Assembly (NCBI RefSeq): GCF_030704535.1 | Contig: NC_081820.1 | Span: 22,085,001-22,149,000 of the forward strand | Length of the DNA stretch: 64,000 bases | Direction of reading: 5' to 3' | DNA from: Vitis vinifera | Taxonomy: Eukaryota; Streptophyta; Magnoliopsida; Vitales; Vitaceae | The notes under the pieces: model-generated | What the model was told of the DNA's origin: nothing | Seen by the model: only the letters and a program-made list of their open reading frames with translations | Databases searched by the model: none | Program-made: the position numbers and the translations under genes | Shown: piece by piece, positions 37,141-50,060 of the stretch | How positions within the stretch are numbered: the stretch's first letter is position 1 | Layout: every line of letters begins with the position of its first letter

Positions 37141-37921
37141 GGTTGCTTAATTACAAACTAGAGCGAGAATGAGAGTGTGAGTACTTCAAAGAAGAAAAGG
37201 CATATATATATAATAGAACTCAAGGGCTCCTTTTTATGGTTACAAGCTCATGTTTTCTGCAGTCAAAATTCCAGAGGAAACACAAAAAAAATCAGTTTTT
37301 TTCTGTTTACCAATATGTACTATTTCATTGAAAATGATTTTCCATATTTTGTTAATCCAATATGTACTTTTTAAAGTGTTTTGCCTCCAAGTTGCAAGAC
37401 ATTGTGTCAATGGCTGGGTTTTCTTATCAATTACTTTGATGCATTTTCTGCATTCTCTGTGATATAAATGTTAAAAAATATTTATATATTGACATTTTCT
37501 TTCCTTCTATTTTCCTCTCCATTTTCTTTCTATCTCATTCTCCTTCAAATTTTGCAAAAACCAAACTTAGCCTAAAGTTGATCAATAGTCCAAGTAAACA
37601 CAAAGACTTATAATCCAATAGTCCAAGTAAACAAAGACTTATAGTCCAAGTAAACACATGGGGACAAATTTTCCACAACCTCCATAAAAATGACTTATGC
37701 TATAAGAGAAACTAGGATCGAAAATTCAAGAATTTAATGTCATACAATCAATGTTTAAAACAAGTAGGCAGCCTTTTGAGACTTGAAAGCTATGGTTTCC
37801 TAACATAGAACGACAATTTTTCCTTACTATTTTCTTTCCCTCCCATTTTCCTTCAAACTTTCCAAAATCCAAACTTAGTCTAAAGTTAATAAATTGAACC
37901 CAAGTCTTCACTTTTATTAAA
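37141..37921. other. 5' flank of receptor gene 1
   Basis: This is the promoter region of the receptor gene, read leftward. A TATATATATA run at 37,202-37,211 sits about 65 bp upstream of the ATG and may serve as the TATA box. Much of it is shared with 54,291-54,910. No other gene is seen. Confidence 0.5.
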
Positions 37922-38225
37922 CACTACAAGAAAAAAAGGAAAACAACAGAAAAGATGGCGCTTCTCTAAAGCGTCATCTTATAACCTGTCATTATATGTG
38001 TTAGTGAACAATGACACTTCTAGTAAGTGTCATCTTTGATTAATGCATTCAATGACGCTCAAACAAGTGTCATATTTGAATACTGTTAACAATGACACTC
38101 ATAAAAACATTATCTTTGAACATTTTTTTTATATAAAATTACTAATCTTGACACTTTTAAAAGCATCATCTTTGATTTTTTTTCTTATCAATGACACTCC
38201 TAGAAGTGTCATATTTGATGCATTT
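37922..38225. mobile_element. CACTA (En/Spm-type) transposon end with subterminal repeats
   Basis: CACTACAAGAAAAAAAGG at 37,922 is a classic CACTA terminus. It is followed by at least six spaced copies of a short imperfect palindrome of the form AATGACACTnnnnnAAGTGTCAT, at about 37,955, 38,010, 38,050, 38,090, 38,148 and 38,192. These look like transposase-binding subterminal repeats. The opposite end (TTCTTGTAGTG) was not found in the window, so the element is truncated or its end has decayed. Confidence 0.7.
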
Positions 38226-40735
38226 GCAATTAAAAATAATAATTATATCTTGTTATTAAAATAATGGATTTCCTATATAATTAAATAAAAGAAAAAATTA
38301 TAAGCTATAAAATTAAATTGAAGGTTGCTAATTAAAATATCTTCAGGTATTGATGTACAACAATCTAGTTGAACAATTAATGTAACTACTTAGGAAAAAC
38401 AATTACATATAAATTTGTTAATTATATCCAAATATTTACAACAAAATTTTTTTATTCCTTTAGAAAAGAACAAACATTAGTGTAATAACTATTAAGATCG
38501 ATAAACCATAATCTACAAAAACCTAATTTAATTGCCTAATGAGTTCATTGATTGATATAATCTTCATGGGTTTTGGCATCGACTTTTTCCAGTTTCCTTT
38601 GCAACCTACAAACAAAGATATGAAGGATAGAAAATCTCTAAATTATACTTGCAACAACCAATAAGTATAATTAAAACTATAATCCATACAAAATATTGAG
38701 GAAAAAAATTTGGAACCGACGTCAAACGAAATGTAGAAAATTTTGAGAAAATGAACATGAGTCTGAGAAAAATATTTAGAGCTAATTATCACATGAGGAT
38801 AAGATATCTCTCACTAGTTGTGCATAGAAACTTTATAATAAAATTATACAAAATGTTTCATCAATAATAAAAAAATAAAAAATCTTCAAGAGCAATATAT
38901 TTCCAAATATGATATAACATCGAAATGTTAAAAATCACAAATCATGATACTTCAAAACAAATAGAATAAATGAAAAATGATATAAACAATTAACCTAAAA
39001 TAAATGTTCAACCAATGTAGTAAACATGAAAATTTCAAATATACAAAGAAAATATCAAATGAATAGTTCTAGGAATAATTCAAGCCAAGATATGAAGAAA
39101 CTCCATAGAAGAGAAACTCTAACAACTTGGATTATTTAACAATTGCAAGAGCCATATTAAATTGTCATATAGGAAAACCAGTTTGAAGAAAAAGACATAG
39201 TCAATTTAAATATGAATCACACTTGAAACATTATTATTGAGTGGTTGTTTACAAGTTTGCACTACAAAATTATGGAGTTAATTATCTTTAGGTAAGAGGA
39301 GTAAAATTAGAAAAAAATGAAGAATCAACCACATAAGAATATGTGAGTTTTTTTGTTTTTTTTTTTTAAGACCTACACATGACTATGTATTAAAAAAAGT
39401 AGAAGTATAGATTTATTTGTGAAATAAATAGATACTCTTCCTAATTTCTTGTATTAGGAAAAACTTTACCAACCATAAATACGTACCTACCTTAAATTTT
39501 ACAAGTCTAAATAATCCAAATCTAAATTTGATGAAGTCCGAAGTTGTCTTGAAATCAATAAGACCCAAGGAAGTTACATTTAATTAGTAAGGACATAACA
39601 AAATTACTAACTAAATAATATATATAGTAAAAATAGGAAAGATACAATATACATGCATTTTCATAATTACAGACTTTAAAACTCTAACAATGTAATGTAA
39701 TAAATTTTGAATTTGTAGGGAAGTATAAAGAAGGACAGGTGGTGGCAGAGGAGAAGGAGGGAAAAGCTTGGTGGGTCATAAAATAAAATATGAACTGTTA
39801 ACTCAAAAGAAAGAAATAGCAAAATTATCTTTTTTGCAAAGTAATAAACTCATAAAAGGCTCAATTTCTCAAATATTCTTTCATTTTGTCTCCTACCTAA
39901 GGCATTCCACAACTGCAATGATAGAAGAATCAAATAGATATGAAATTACAAATATTTATACTAAATTGAAATATTAGAAAAAACACAATTACCTTTTGCA
40001 AGTCTCATAACCCTAAATATAACCTTCCATACCAAGTCCTTGAGTATATGCATGCATACAAATATAGCTAGAAAGTGTTGACACATACTTGCATCTTCAA
40101 ATCACTTCTATGGATGCAATCATGCATGATTGCCCCACTCACGATCATGAAACTAAATATTTAAAATATTCAATTAATTAATTATTGTTAAAGTTTAAAT
40201 TAAAATCAATAAAGTCATTCCTAAATGTCCCAAAAACAACTCAAATATAAAACAAAACTTTATTAACTACTAAACAAGAGTTTCTTCTTTTCTACAAAAA
40301 AAAAAAAACAAAGACATGTAAATAGGAAATTTCACTACTTAAAAACAAATAAATCATGTCAAGTTTAATCTTATTCATGATTAGGAGAATTTTAAAACAT
40401 ACAAAAATCCTAGTAAAAGCACAAATAGATTTCGTTACTCTCATTTTTTAGTTTAATTAGATACGACATTAATTAATTATTATACATTTTATACTAACCA
40501 TATTAATTACAGGGTAATGTGAAAAAAATGATAATATATTCATATTTTTTCCATTTTAAGATTATTTTAAATTATTGCTAATCAACCAAACAGTTCTTTA
40601 TTTTTGTTAACCATAAATACATCCCTAGTGAGTAGCAATCTCATATGTTATATCTTTTGAAGCTAAGTCCCTATTTTCTCTTAAAGTTTTAGAATTCAAA
40701 TCATAGTTTTAATTCAAAAAATCTATTACAAAAAC
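38226..40735. other. AT-rich spacer, no gene seen
   Basis: No open frame with coding character was seen. It may be the interior of the decayed CACTA element. It is present only once in the window. Confidence 0.5.
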
Positions 40736-40738
40736 TAA

Positions 40739-41015
40739 GGTGGTGTTTGTTTTTTTGGCTTTTTGCTGAAAGCTATTTAATTTTAGAATTTAGGTTGTTT
40801 GTTTTTTTACTTTTTCATGACTTATTATAAACTTTTTACTAAATAGAAAAAGCCAAAATATGTGGTTTTTTCTAAATAGAAAAAATAAGATATTGATTTT
40901 TTTTACTTTTTAATACTTAATAGAAATAAAATACTATAAAAACAAACAACCTAATATTTAACACTATTAAGCATTAAGGTTCTATTTAGAATCAAGTAAA
41001 AAAACAAACACCACC
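40739..41015. mobile_element. Tourist-like MITE, 277 bp
   Basis: The termini GGTGGTGTTTGTTTTTTTGG and TAAAAAAACAAACACCACC are inverted repeats. They are flanked by TAA direct repeats (40,736-40,738 and 41,016-41,018). Both fit the PIF/Harbinger group. Confidence 0.8.
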
Positions 41016-41018
41016 TAA

Positions 41019-43177
41019 GTTAAAGCAATTAAAGCAATTAAAGCAAGAAAGGTCATAATTAATACACATGTATTGTGTTTCACTTAAAAAAAGGTGACCC
41101 TTATAAAAGAAAATGCTATGAAATTTCTTTAAATTTATGTGGAGAGAAACATGGTGCACCCAACACGTTCTTCAAAGAAAATGATTCAATTCAAGAAGGG
41201 TAGACTTACAGCACACAAGAGAGAAACATGGGCAACCTAATGACATCATTTTATCTTTCTGCCTATTAAAATTAGTCAATAAAATACGCATTTCTCCTTT
41301 TATAGTGTACCCATTGGGAACAAGTTTAACTTGATAAAAGCAGAGGCAAAGAGAAAACTCCAGTCCAAGTGTAATTCACCATGTCTTTCAAATTGTTACA
41401 CCATGCCTTTCAAACATAAATAGTTTAAAATAAACCAAGTGCACCAAAGAAAATGAATTGCATCACTTTAAATATTTGATAAAACTTTTTAAGAATGGGT
41501 ACTTAATTAACAATGACAAAAAACTTTAATTTTTTTTGTCAAAAATATTTTTAAAATATATATATATATTAGCTTTAAATTACTATTTATGGTTCTTATA
41601 AATGAATGAAAGTTTATTTTGATTCTTATTTTACTATATTAAATATCTAAAATAAAGGAATTTAATTTTAAAGAAATTAAATTTTTACATAAATAGTTAA
41701 AAATAGATTTTAGTTTAATATAATTCCAATAAACTCCTTTCTAAAAAATGAATTACCATAAGTAGACATGTTTATTTATCACCATAAAATCCCTTCTCAA
41801 AAAAAATTGTAACAAACAAATTAATCACCAAAGAAATGAGAAGGACAACATGAGACTCACTTGAATACCATTTAAGTGCTTCTTGAACCTGAACTTTGAG
41901 GGCCAGTCTTCCTTGACTGTACCAAAGCAGAATGCAAAAATAAATTGTAAGCCATTATAACACAACCTGTCAAATTATTTTTGAGCTAAGGTTTGGAACC
42001 ACAACACCTAGAAATAATTTTTAATTAAATAAATTAAAAGATAAATATTTTTTTTAGTAAAATATAAAGAACAATTTTTTTTTTTAGTAAAATATGAATA
42101 ATAATAGTATAATTAAAAAATAAATTATATTTTTATTAAAAATGATACTATTTTAGCATATATTATAACATATGCATACTAACATCTTTATAAAGATATA
42201 ATTGATTTTAAAAAAAATAAATAATAATAATATAAAATAAAAAATGATTTTAATTTTTAATATATAAATAAGTTTTTCACGTATACAAAAGTCAATCATT
42301 TAGACAAAGAATTTAATTAATTTAAAAATAAAATTTTTACTGTTATTTTATAGAAAATAAAATTGTAATTTCAATTTATGTATAAAATTAATTAAAATTA
42401 AATTAAGCCTTAATAAAATAATTTTTAAATTAAATAAATAAAAGATAAATATTTTTTAGTAAAACACAAATAAAAAATATTTTTAGTAAAATATGGGTAA
42501 TAATAGTATATTAAAATAATAATAAATCATATTTTTTTTATTATTAAAAATGATACTATTTTAGAGTATATTATAACATATGCATATTAACATCTTTATC
42601 AAAATATAATTGATTTAAAAAAAATAAATAATAATAATTTAAAATAAAAACAATTAATTTTAATTTTAATATTTTAATACTCAATTATAGTTATAGTATT
42701 TGGAATTAGTTTTTATTTGGTGTTTAATTAATTGGATTAGTTTTATAATTCCAAATTATTTTTAAAAAAATAGTAAATTTATTAAAAAAATTATAAAGTA
42801 TTAAATCTTATTCATCTATTTGTCTAGTAAGATAATATATATTTAAATAGTTTTACTGTAAAGAGGGATGGTTCAATCATGACTCACTTTTAGAAATTAC
42901 TAAACTTATTATTTTGAAGTCTATTTATTTACCAATAAATTTATAAAGAGTGGTTATGTTCATAACAAAATACTAAAGTCATTTTGGACTTGGTTTAGTT
43001 TATAAGTTTTTCAGTGATTGGTTTTTTTTTTTTTTTTTTAAATCCTCAAATAATTTTTTAAAATTTATAAAATAAAAAAATATCTTTAAATCATATGGTT
43101 GGAATATGGCCTAAAATGGAGCAAGGCCTAAAAGAGAGAAGGATGAATTGGCCTAGTGGACATTGGAAATAGAATAT
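41019..43177. other. AT-rich spacer with an internal 250-bp direct repeat
   Basis: No gene was seen. About 42,018-42,290 and 42,430-42,690 are direct repeats with landmarks AAAGATAAATATTTTTTT and CATATATTATAACATATGC or close variants, spaced about 410 bp. An AT-rich microsatellite occurs at about 41,548-41,570. Confidence 0.55.
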
Positions 43178-43180
43178 TAA

Positions 43181-43402
43181 GGTGGTGTTTGTTTTTTTGG
43201 CTGAATAGAAAAAGTCAAATATTTTGGCTTTTTCTATTCAGTTAAAAGTAACTTATTGACATCAACCAAAATCATTAAACTAAACTTAATGATAATAAGC
43301 TCACTTTAGCTATGTTGGATAGTATCAACAAGTCACTTTTAGCTGAATAGAAAAAACCAAAATATTTGACTTTTTCTAATAAGCCAAAAAACAAACACCA
43401 CC
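43181..43402. mobile_element. Tourist-like MITE, 222 bp
   Basis: It has the same termini as the element at 40,739 (GGTGGTGTTTGTTTTTTTGG and CCAAAAAACAAACACCACC) and TAA target repeats (43,178-43,180 and 43,403-43,405). The interior has further inverted repeats around GAATAGAAAAAG(T/C)CAAA. Confidence 0.8.
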
Positions 43403-43405
43403 TAA

Positions 43406-44550
43406 GTGTAATTTTGCCAATATGAGATGGACATGGGCCAAAACCATAAGATTGGATAGAAATTTGAATCTATGTTATATGTGGCCTTTAACATAAACCC
43501 ACATTAGTACTACTCTTTGGGCTCAGACAAAAGAATAAGGATAAAAATATAATTAAAAATAAATAAAAAAATCTCTACCTTTTGAGACTTAAAAGTTATA
43601 ATAAGTCAAAATATCTCAAAATATTTTGAGACTTATCTTTAATACCTTCACTATTCTATAGAATATCAGTAGTTAATGTCATGAGAATATACTTTATACA
43701 AAGTATAAAGAAATTAAATATTTAGGGTATTTTACATATGTATTGATTTATGTGAAGCCATTAATATGCCTCGTGATAGAAACCATCCATCAAATATACC
43801 TAACAACAATTCTTCACTTTCTTGGAAGGAATCAAAATTTTTTAATACAAAAAGATAACCAAAACCAACTTTTAGATAATACAAAGTTAATTTCTTCTTC
43901 CACAAGGCATGCTTTATAGGACCAATATTATTTATTTTAAGTCACAATAACAAAAGGTACTACAAGGAAAAATATATTGTCAATTATTATTTAAGGTTTT
44001 TTTTTTAATTATAAACTATAAGCACAGGGTAAAAAGAATTAAAAGGAACAAATTATAACTCAATCCACCTAAATTATTAAAGATAGCTTCATCATATCTA
44101 GAGACTCAAAATCTTTAAATATGTATTAAAATTAAGTCACAAAAAATAATTAAAATATTTTAGATCCTAAACCAATTTAAGAATTTAATTTAAATTTTCT
44201 TATGTTAATAAATATTTTAATAATCAAAATTATATTCATAAATATTTCAATACTCTAAACAGTTTTGAATAAAATAATTTTTAGGAGAAAATTAGTTAAT
44301 GTGATTTTTTCTTATTTATTCAACTTGTTTATATTTAAATCTCACATTGTATTTATGATGTATAGTGTGTGATGGTATTGGCTACTATTAAAATTTTGGC
44401 ATGCACTAGCATTGTGACTTTAGCATTACATTTTGTCAAGGTAGTGTTGATTTCTCTTCATATGCTATATATATTTTTTTGTCTTTTTAGTTCTATTGGA
44501 AAAGCTCACAATCATGCACAATCATGAAATTTTATTACCTCAATTTTAGG

Positions 44551-44585
<35 letters not shown>

Positions 44586-45904
44586 TTCTTTTTATTCTGC
44601 ATATTTTTTAAACGAATAAATTGTTTCAACTTAGCAAGATTAATTTTTTTATATATTAATTCCAAATTCAAAGAATGATGGATTTTTCCCTCCAAACCAT
44701 TATTCCTTGAAGTCATTGAGCCAGGCTCATGTTTAAGAGGCTAAATGATTTTGAGACATTTGGGCATTTTAATGGATATGATTTTGAAAGAAAAATAAAA
44801 TTTAGGAACACATAAGATAAGATTAAAATTTAATAATTATTTTCTTCACTTTTTCATGTTACTAAAAAAATAAATAAAAGTTTTAAAATATCTAAAATTT
44901 TTGCTACTTTTTAATATTTTAATTTTCCTCCAATTTTCTATCACTAAGAAAAGAGATTTAACGTTCTATTTCATTTTTTATATTTCATGGTTATAAGATC
45001 AAAATTAAACTTAAATCTATTATTAAATCTAGCCAAATCTATTATTTGAAAGGCTCAATTTTAATTTATTTTTCTTCTCATAATCTATTATTTTAGAAAA
45101 ATAAAATTACTTATATATTATCATTTTAAATTTTAAGTTGTAATATGAAGTTATTTTATTAAATATATTTACCAAATCTAGACTCACATATTATTGGAAA
45201 GGCTCAATTTTTATCTTTGGTCCTAAGCTCTGGGAGTTTGCCTAAAATTATAATAAGTCTTTTTCAGTTTGGGTTCATAAGTTCGAAAATTATTATATGC
45301 ATTTTAGTAAAAAGAACCTTAAATATTTGCTTAGACATTAATTTCTTATCATATAACATCATTAAAATATACCAATACAAATATCAATCTATTTGATCGA
45401 AGATTAATTATAGAAGCAAGGTTTTTTTTTTTCCATGTTAGGCATCCTCTTCTTGATTCAAATATTAATCTATTTATCCTAGTTTATTTCTTACAAATAT
45501 ATATACTATTTTTATCAAATGATACTTTACAAAAAACCACCACCTCTTCTACTGACGTACCAGGCAGCATATTTTGAGCAGCCAACCAATTTTCCAAAGG
45601 TAAAACCATTAATTCCAAAGGTGGTTGTTTTTATTAATTGCTAGGAAACTTCTATATATTCCATATGATACGTGTTCATCAAGGAAAAATATTAATGGAA
45701 GGGAAAATATAGGAAAGTTCTTAAAGATATTAAAAATGAGTCTTTAATATCTAATTTTATCTCTTGAGTTAGTACTTTTTGTTATTATGACTTAAAATAA
45801 ATAATATTAGTCCAATAAGGTGTGTATTTTGAAAAAAAAAATTCAATTTTAAGCATTTGGTTTTAGTTATCTTTCTATAATCAAGAATTAGTTTCTTTTC
45901 AAGA
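43406..45904. other. AT-rich spacer, no gene seen
   Basis: No coding sequence was recognised. An (AT)n microsatellite lies at about 44,562-44,583. The right end (about 45,770-45,900) resembles 20,115-20,240 and 48,910-49,030, so a fragment of segment A precedes the tandem array. Confidence 0.5.
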
Positions 45905-47260
45905 CTTTGAAGAATTATTGCTTCAAATAATGTTTTCGCATGAAGTCTTCTCAAAATGTTTTTAGACTTTGAAGAATTGTTTCTTTCACATGAAGAATTA
46001 AAAAGTAGTTTTAAGTCTTTGGTTTCACATGGGGAAAGAACAATGAAAGTTTAAAAAGTCTTTAAAGTAAGGGTCATAGAGTTACATATTTCAAACTTGT
46101 CCAATCATACCGAGTTATGTTGGGTAAAGAAGTGAAGCATGAAATAAGTTGTTTTGAATCATGATTTCCATTTTAAGGTATAACAAAGTCTTCACATGAA
46201 TTAGTATGTATGTAAATTACCAAAAGAAAAAATTTTCTTTTCACATGAAGAATTGTTGCTTCAAATAATGTTTTCACATGAAGTCTTCTCAAAATGCTTT
46301 TAGACTTTGAAGAATTGTTTCTTTCACATGAAGAATTAAAAAGTATTTTTAAGTCCTTGGTTTCACATGGGGAAAAAGCAATGAAAGTTTAAAAGTCTTT
46401 AAAGTAAGGGCCATATAATTACATCTTTCAAACTTGTCCAATCATACTAAGTTATGTTTAAAGAAGTGAAGCATGAAATAAGTTGTTTTGAATCATGATT
46501 TCCATTTTAAGGTATAATAAAGGCTTCACATGAATTAGTATTTACGTAAATTACCAAAAGAAAAAATTTTCTTTTCACTTGAAGAATGGTTGCTTCAAAT
46601 AATGTTTTCACGTGAAGTCTTCTCAAAATGCTTTTAGACTTTGAAGAATTGCTTCTTTCACATGAAGAATTTAAAAGTATTTTTAAGTCTTTGGTTTCAC
46701 ATGGGGAAAGAGTAATGAAAGTTTAAAAGTCTTTCATGTAAGGGTCATAGAATTACATCTTTCAAACTTGTCAGTCATATTGAGTTATGTTGGGTAAAGA
46801 AGTGAATCATGAAATAAGTTGTTTTGAATCATGATTTCCATTTTAAGGTATAATAAAGGTTTCACATGAATTGGTACGTATGTAAATTACCAAAAGAAAA
46901 AAATTTTCTTTTCACATGAAGAATTGTTACTTCAAATAATGTTTTCCCATGAAGTCTTCTCAAAATGCCCTCAAACTTTGAAGAATTGTTTCTTTCACAT
47001 GAAGAATTAAAAAGCATTTTTAAGTCTTTGGTTTCTCATGGGGAAAGAGTAATGAAAGTTTAAAAAGTATTTAAAGTAAGGGTCATAGAGTTACATCTTT
47101 CAAACTTGTCCAATCAAACCGAGTTATGTTGGGTAGAGAAGTGAAGCTTGAAATAAGTTGTTTTGAATCATGATTTCCATTTTAAGGCATAATAAAGGCT
47201 TCACACGGATTGGTACGTATGTAAATTACCGAAAGAAAAAATTTTCTTTTAAATATTTCA
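45905..47260. repeat. 336-bp tandem repeat, about four units (second copy of A)
   Basis: The landmark GTTATGTTGGGTA(A/G)AGAAG, or a variant with a small deletion, occurs at 46,113, 46,451, 46,783 and 47,122, that is at steps of 338, 332 and 339 bp. Each unit contains several CTTTCACATGAAGAA-type sub-repeats. No open frame spans the unit. The equivalent array at 18,009 has only about 1.4 units left beside the LTR element. Confidence 0.9.
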
Positions 47261-48041
47261 CATAGAATGATAGAGTAGCTCACCTATATCGAGAAAACGA
47301 CTTCTTTTGTATGTATGTATGAAATTTAGTTGTGGGTTATACATTAATGTAACCTTATTAATTATGATGAGAGTAAAAAAAAGGTAATATCTCAAAATTG
47401 AGTATGTTCCAATATATACATATATTTACTTATAATATACACAATCAAAACCTTGTGAACAATGATAAAAGAAAAAGAAAGATACAAGACCCTCAATTAA
47501 GAAAATAAAATTCAATAATAGTAGTTTTCCAATAAAACAAGGAAAAGATGGAAAGAAAATTTATCATTTTGTTGACTCAAGTATCCATGTGTTCAACTCA
47601 AAGACTTATCAACTATGCAAAAGTTATAAGAGCTTTTTAATAATAACAAATAATATTTCACATTGTATATATCAAATATAATAGAGTTTTAATATAAAAA
47701 AGATTAAATAAATAAGAGCAACTAATATCACCACAATTGTTTCCACTAGTCTCTATTATAATTAAAATGCCTCAAAGAGAAAGCACAAATTGAACTATAA
47801 AGTAATCAACAATGCTAAATAAGCAAAAACATTACATGTCTTATATTCAAGTTATAATTTAAATTTAGTACGAAAAAATTGATTAAATAAGAAAAAAAAA
47901 ACATAAGCAAATTATATTAATCAATTTTCTCTCAAAAAATTGTTAATATTTTTTATTACTCAAATTCTTTTAATGTTTACAATGTATTCATGTGACATAA
48001 GTTATGTAACATGTTTATAATGTTTTTGAATAGTGTTGAGT

Positions 48042-48199
48042 GCATAAAAGGAGCCATAACTTATTATATTTGAATCCTCCTCTCTATTTCTACTCGAGCA
48101 ATCATGATAAACTCCAAATTAGCAATCATTGTGTTCCTTCTACTCTTTTTTCTCCTTGATCATTTCAACCTTATGCAAAGCAAACACCTTTGTTTGTAA
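48042..48199 (+). CDS. Small ORF, 31 residues, secretion-signal-like (copy 2)
   Basis: The ATG is at 48,104 and the stop at 48,197-48,199. The peptide starts MINSKLAIIVFLLLFFLL and ends in SKHLCL. It has the same length and frame as the copy at 19,318, with three substitutions and no indel. A TATA-like GCATAAAAGG lies upstream at about 48,042. Signal-peptide character is clear but the mature part would be very short. The coding claim is tentative. Confidence 0.35.
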
Positions 48200-48200
48200 T

Positions 48201-48701
48201 TAGGGATGACAATAAGGTAGGTTTCAGACAGGTTACCCTCATTCCAACCCCATCCCATTTATTTTTATCTATTATCATCCTCATCTAAAAATAAATAAAA
48301 TTAAATGAGGCAGTGTAGGAATATGAAATTCCCATACTCGGTCCTATCTATTTATTAATTTTTTTTAAAAAATAATTTTTATTAAAAAATCATTATAATT
48401 TATAAATAAATAAAGTGTATAAGTATTAATAATTTATTTTTATGAAAAGTAATATTTTACATATATGTTAAAAATGAAAAAGAAAATGAATTAAAATAAT
48501 TTTTTATTTAGCTTTATATATAATTGGGATGGGGTAGGGCAAGGTAGGACAAAGTCATACCCGAACCTGCCTCAAACCCATCCTAAGTTTTTAAAAATCT
48601 CTCAAATTCGTCATAAACGTATTTATCTTTATCCCAAACACATAACATTAGGGATGAGATGAGGCATGTACTCAAAAAACCCCGTCTCATTGTCATTCTT
48701 A
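48201..48701. mobile_element. hAT-type MITE, 501 bp (copy 2)
   Basis: The ends are TAGGGATGACAAT and ATTGTCATTCTTA. The 8-bp target repeats are TTTGTAAT (48,193-48,200) and TTTACAAT (48,702-48,709). It is the same insertion as at 19,415-19,916. Confidence 0.75.
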
Positions 48702-48709
48702 TTTACAAT

Positions 48710-49884
48710 AAAATAATCTCTTATGAACTTTCAACAGACTCTCATTAATCCTGCACATCATCTCTTATCTTGGTCTGGAGGATAAGACCGATGCGGATAG
48801 ACCAGAGTCCTACTGCCACAACATTGCTATTAGAGCTATTGAGCTTTATATGATGAATTATGGTAGTTCTAATTTCTCACTATGGTATTCCCAATTGTTC
48901 TCATTAGAATTTTTGTTATTATGACATAGAATAAGTAATATTTGTCCAATAATGCCTACGTCTATCTTCTGAAAAAAGAAATTAATTTTACGTCACCTAA
49001 AAGTAAGTTTTAGTTACTCTTTTATAGTGAAGAAACTTGATTCTTTTTAAGACTTGTTGCTGGGCATTGTGGAATATAAATATATAGTAGTTTCCATGAA
49101 CTCTTCCAAAAATACTTTTAAGTCTTCCATTTCACACCCAATGAGACTTTTTAAGTCGTCATTTGCACTTGAGTGGAAGACCAATTGAAATTTAAGGAGT
49201 CTTCAAAGTTAACAGCAAGTGATTAAATCTATCAAATCAATTTGTCCAATAAAATAAGTAATGTTGAGTGGAATTTGTGCAATACAAAATAAGTTAATTT
49301 GATTAATGATTTCCATCACAAGACATATTCATAACTTCACATAAATGTAAAATACCCCAACAATTTTAATTTATTTATTCTATGTATAAAGTACATTCTC
49401 ATGCTATTGATATTTTATATAATATCGTACAAACTTTAGAAGTTGAGGAAATATTTTTCGTAGAATGATATTAAAAGCAAATCTCAAAATATTTGTCTAG
49501 CTAGATGCTTATTGATATTAATTTTTCCATGTTTTTGTTCATTGAAGTCCATTGAGAAAAAAATCAAACTTAATTCCATCATAAATGGTCAAAAGAAAAA
49601 AGTGGAGTAAAATATTTATATCCCCTTTCCTCTTACTAAAGATGTGAAGAGATTAAAACATTAAAAATCCAAATAGTGATATTCCAAAAAGTCCAAAAGT
49701 CATGAGTACAACTTAATCATTCACCATATTGGACAAATTGATTGTAAGGAGGGGATGTTGAGGATGGTGGAAGTTTTGGATGGTGATAGGATCATTGGTG
49801 GAAGAGAGGGTTGCACCGAAAGCCATTGAGGAGACTAGTTGCAGAAAATAAGCCCAAAAAAAAAAAAAAAAGCCTCTGATACCA
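48710..49884. other. Segment A spacer (copy 2)
   Basis: It aligns with 19,925-21,089. It includes the diverged 336-bp-type unit (about 49,020-49,370) and the truncated Copia internal start with the primer site TGGTATCAGAGG (minus strand, 49,884-49,873). No gene was seen. Confidence 0.5.
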
Positions 49885-50060
49885 TGTTGAAATAGAAAAA
49901 GGATTATTGAGAAACAATAACTTGACTTTTCTATTAATTAAGAATGAATTTATGTACACAAAATTGGGCATTGTTGTAAGTTATCAAAAACACAAAAATA
50001 GGAAACAATCCAAGAATTAGGGGATTACAACTAATTACAAGGATATTACAACTAATTACA
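49885..50060 (-). repeat. Short Copia-like LTR, 176 bp (copy 2)
   Basis: It has the same ends and length as 21,090-21,265, and adjoins the 3' end of the LRR pseudogene in the same way. Confidence 0.6.
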
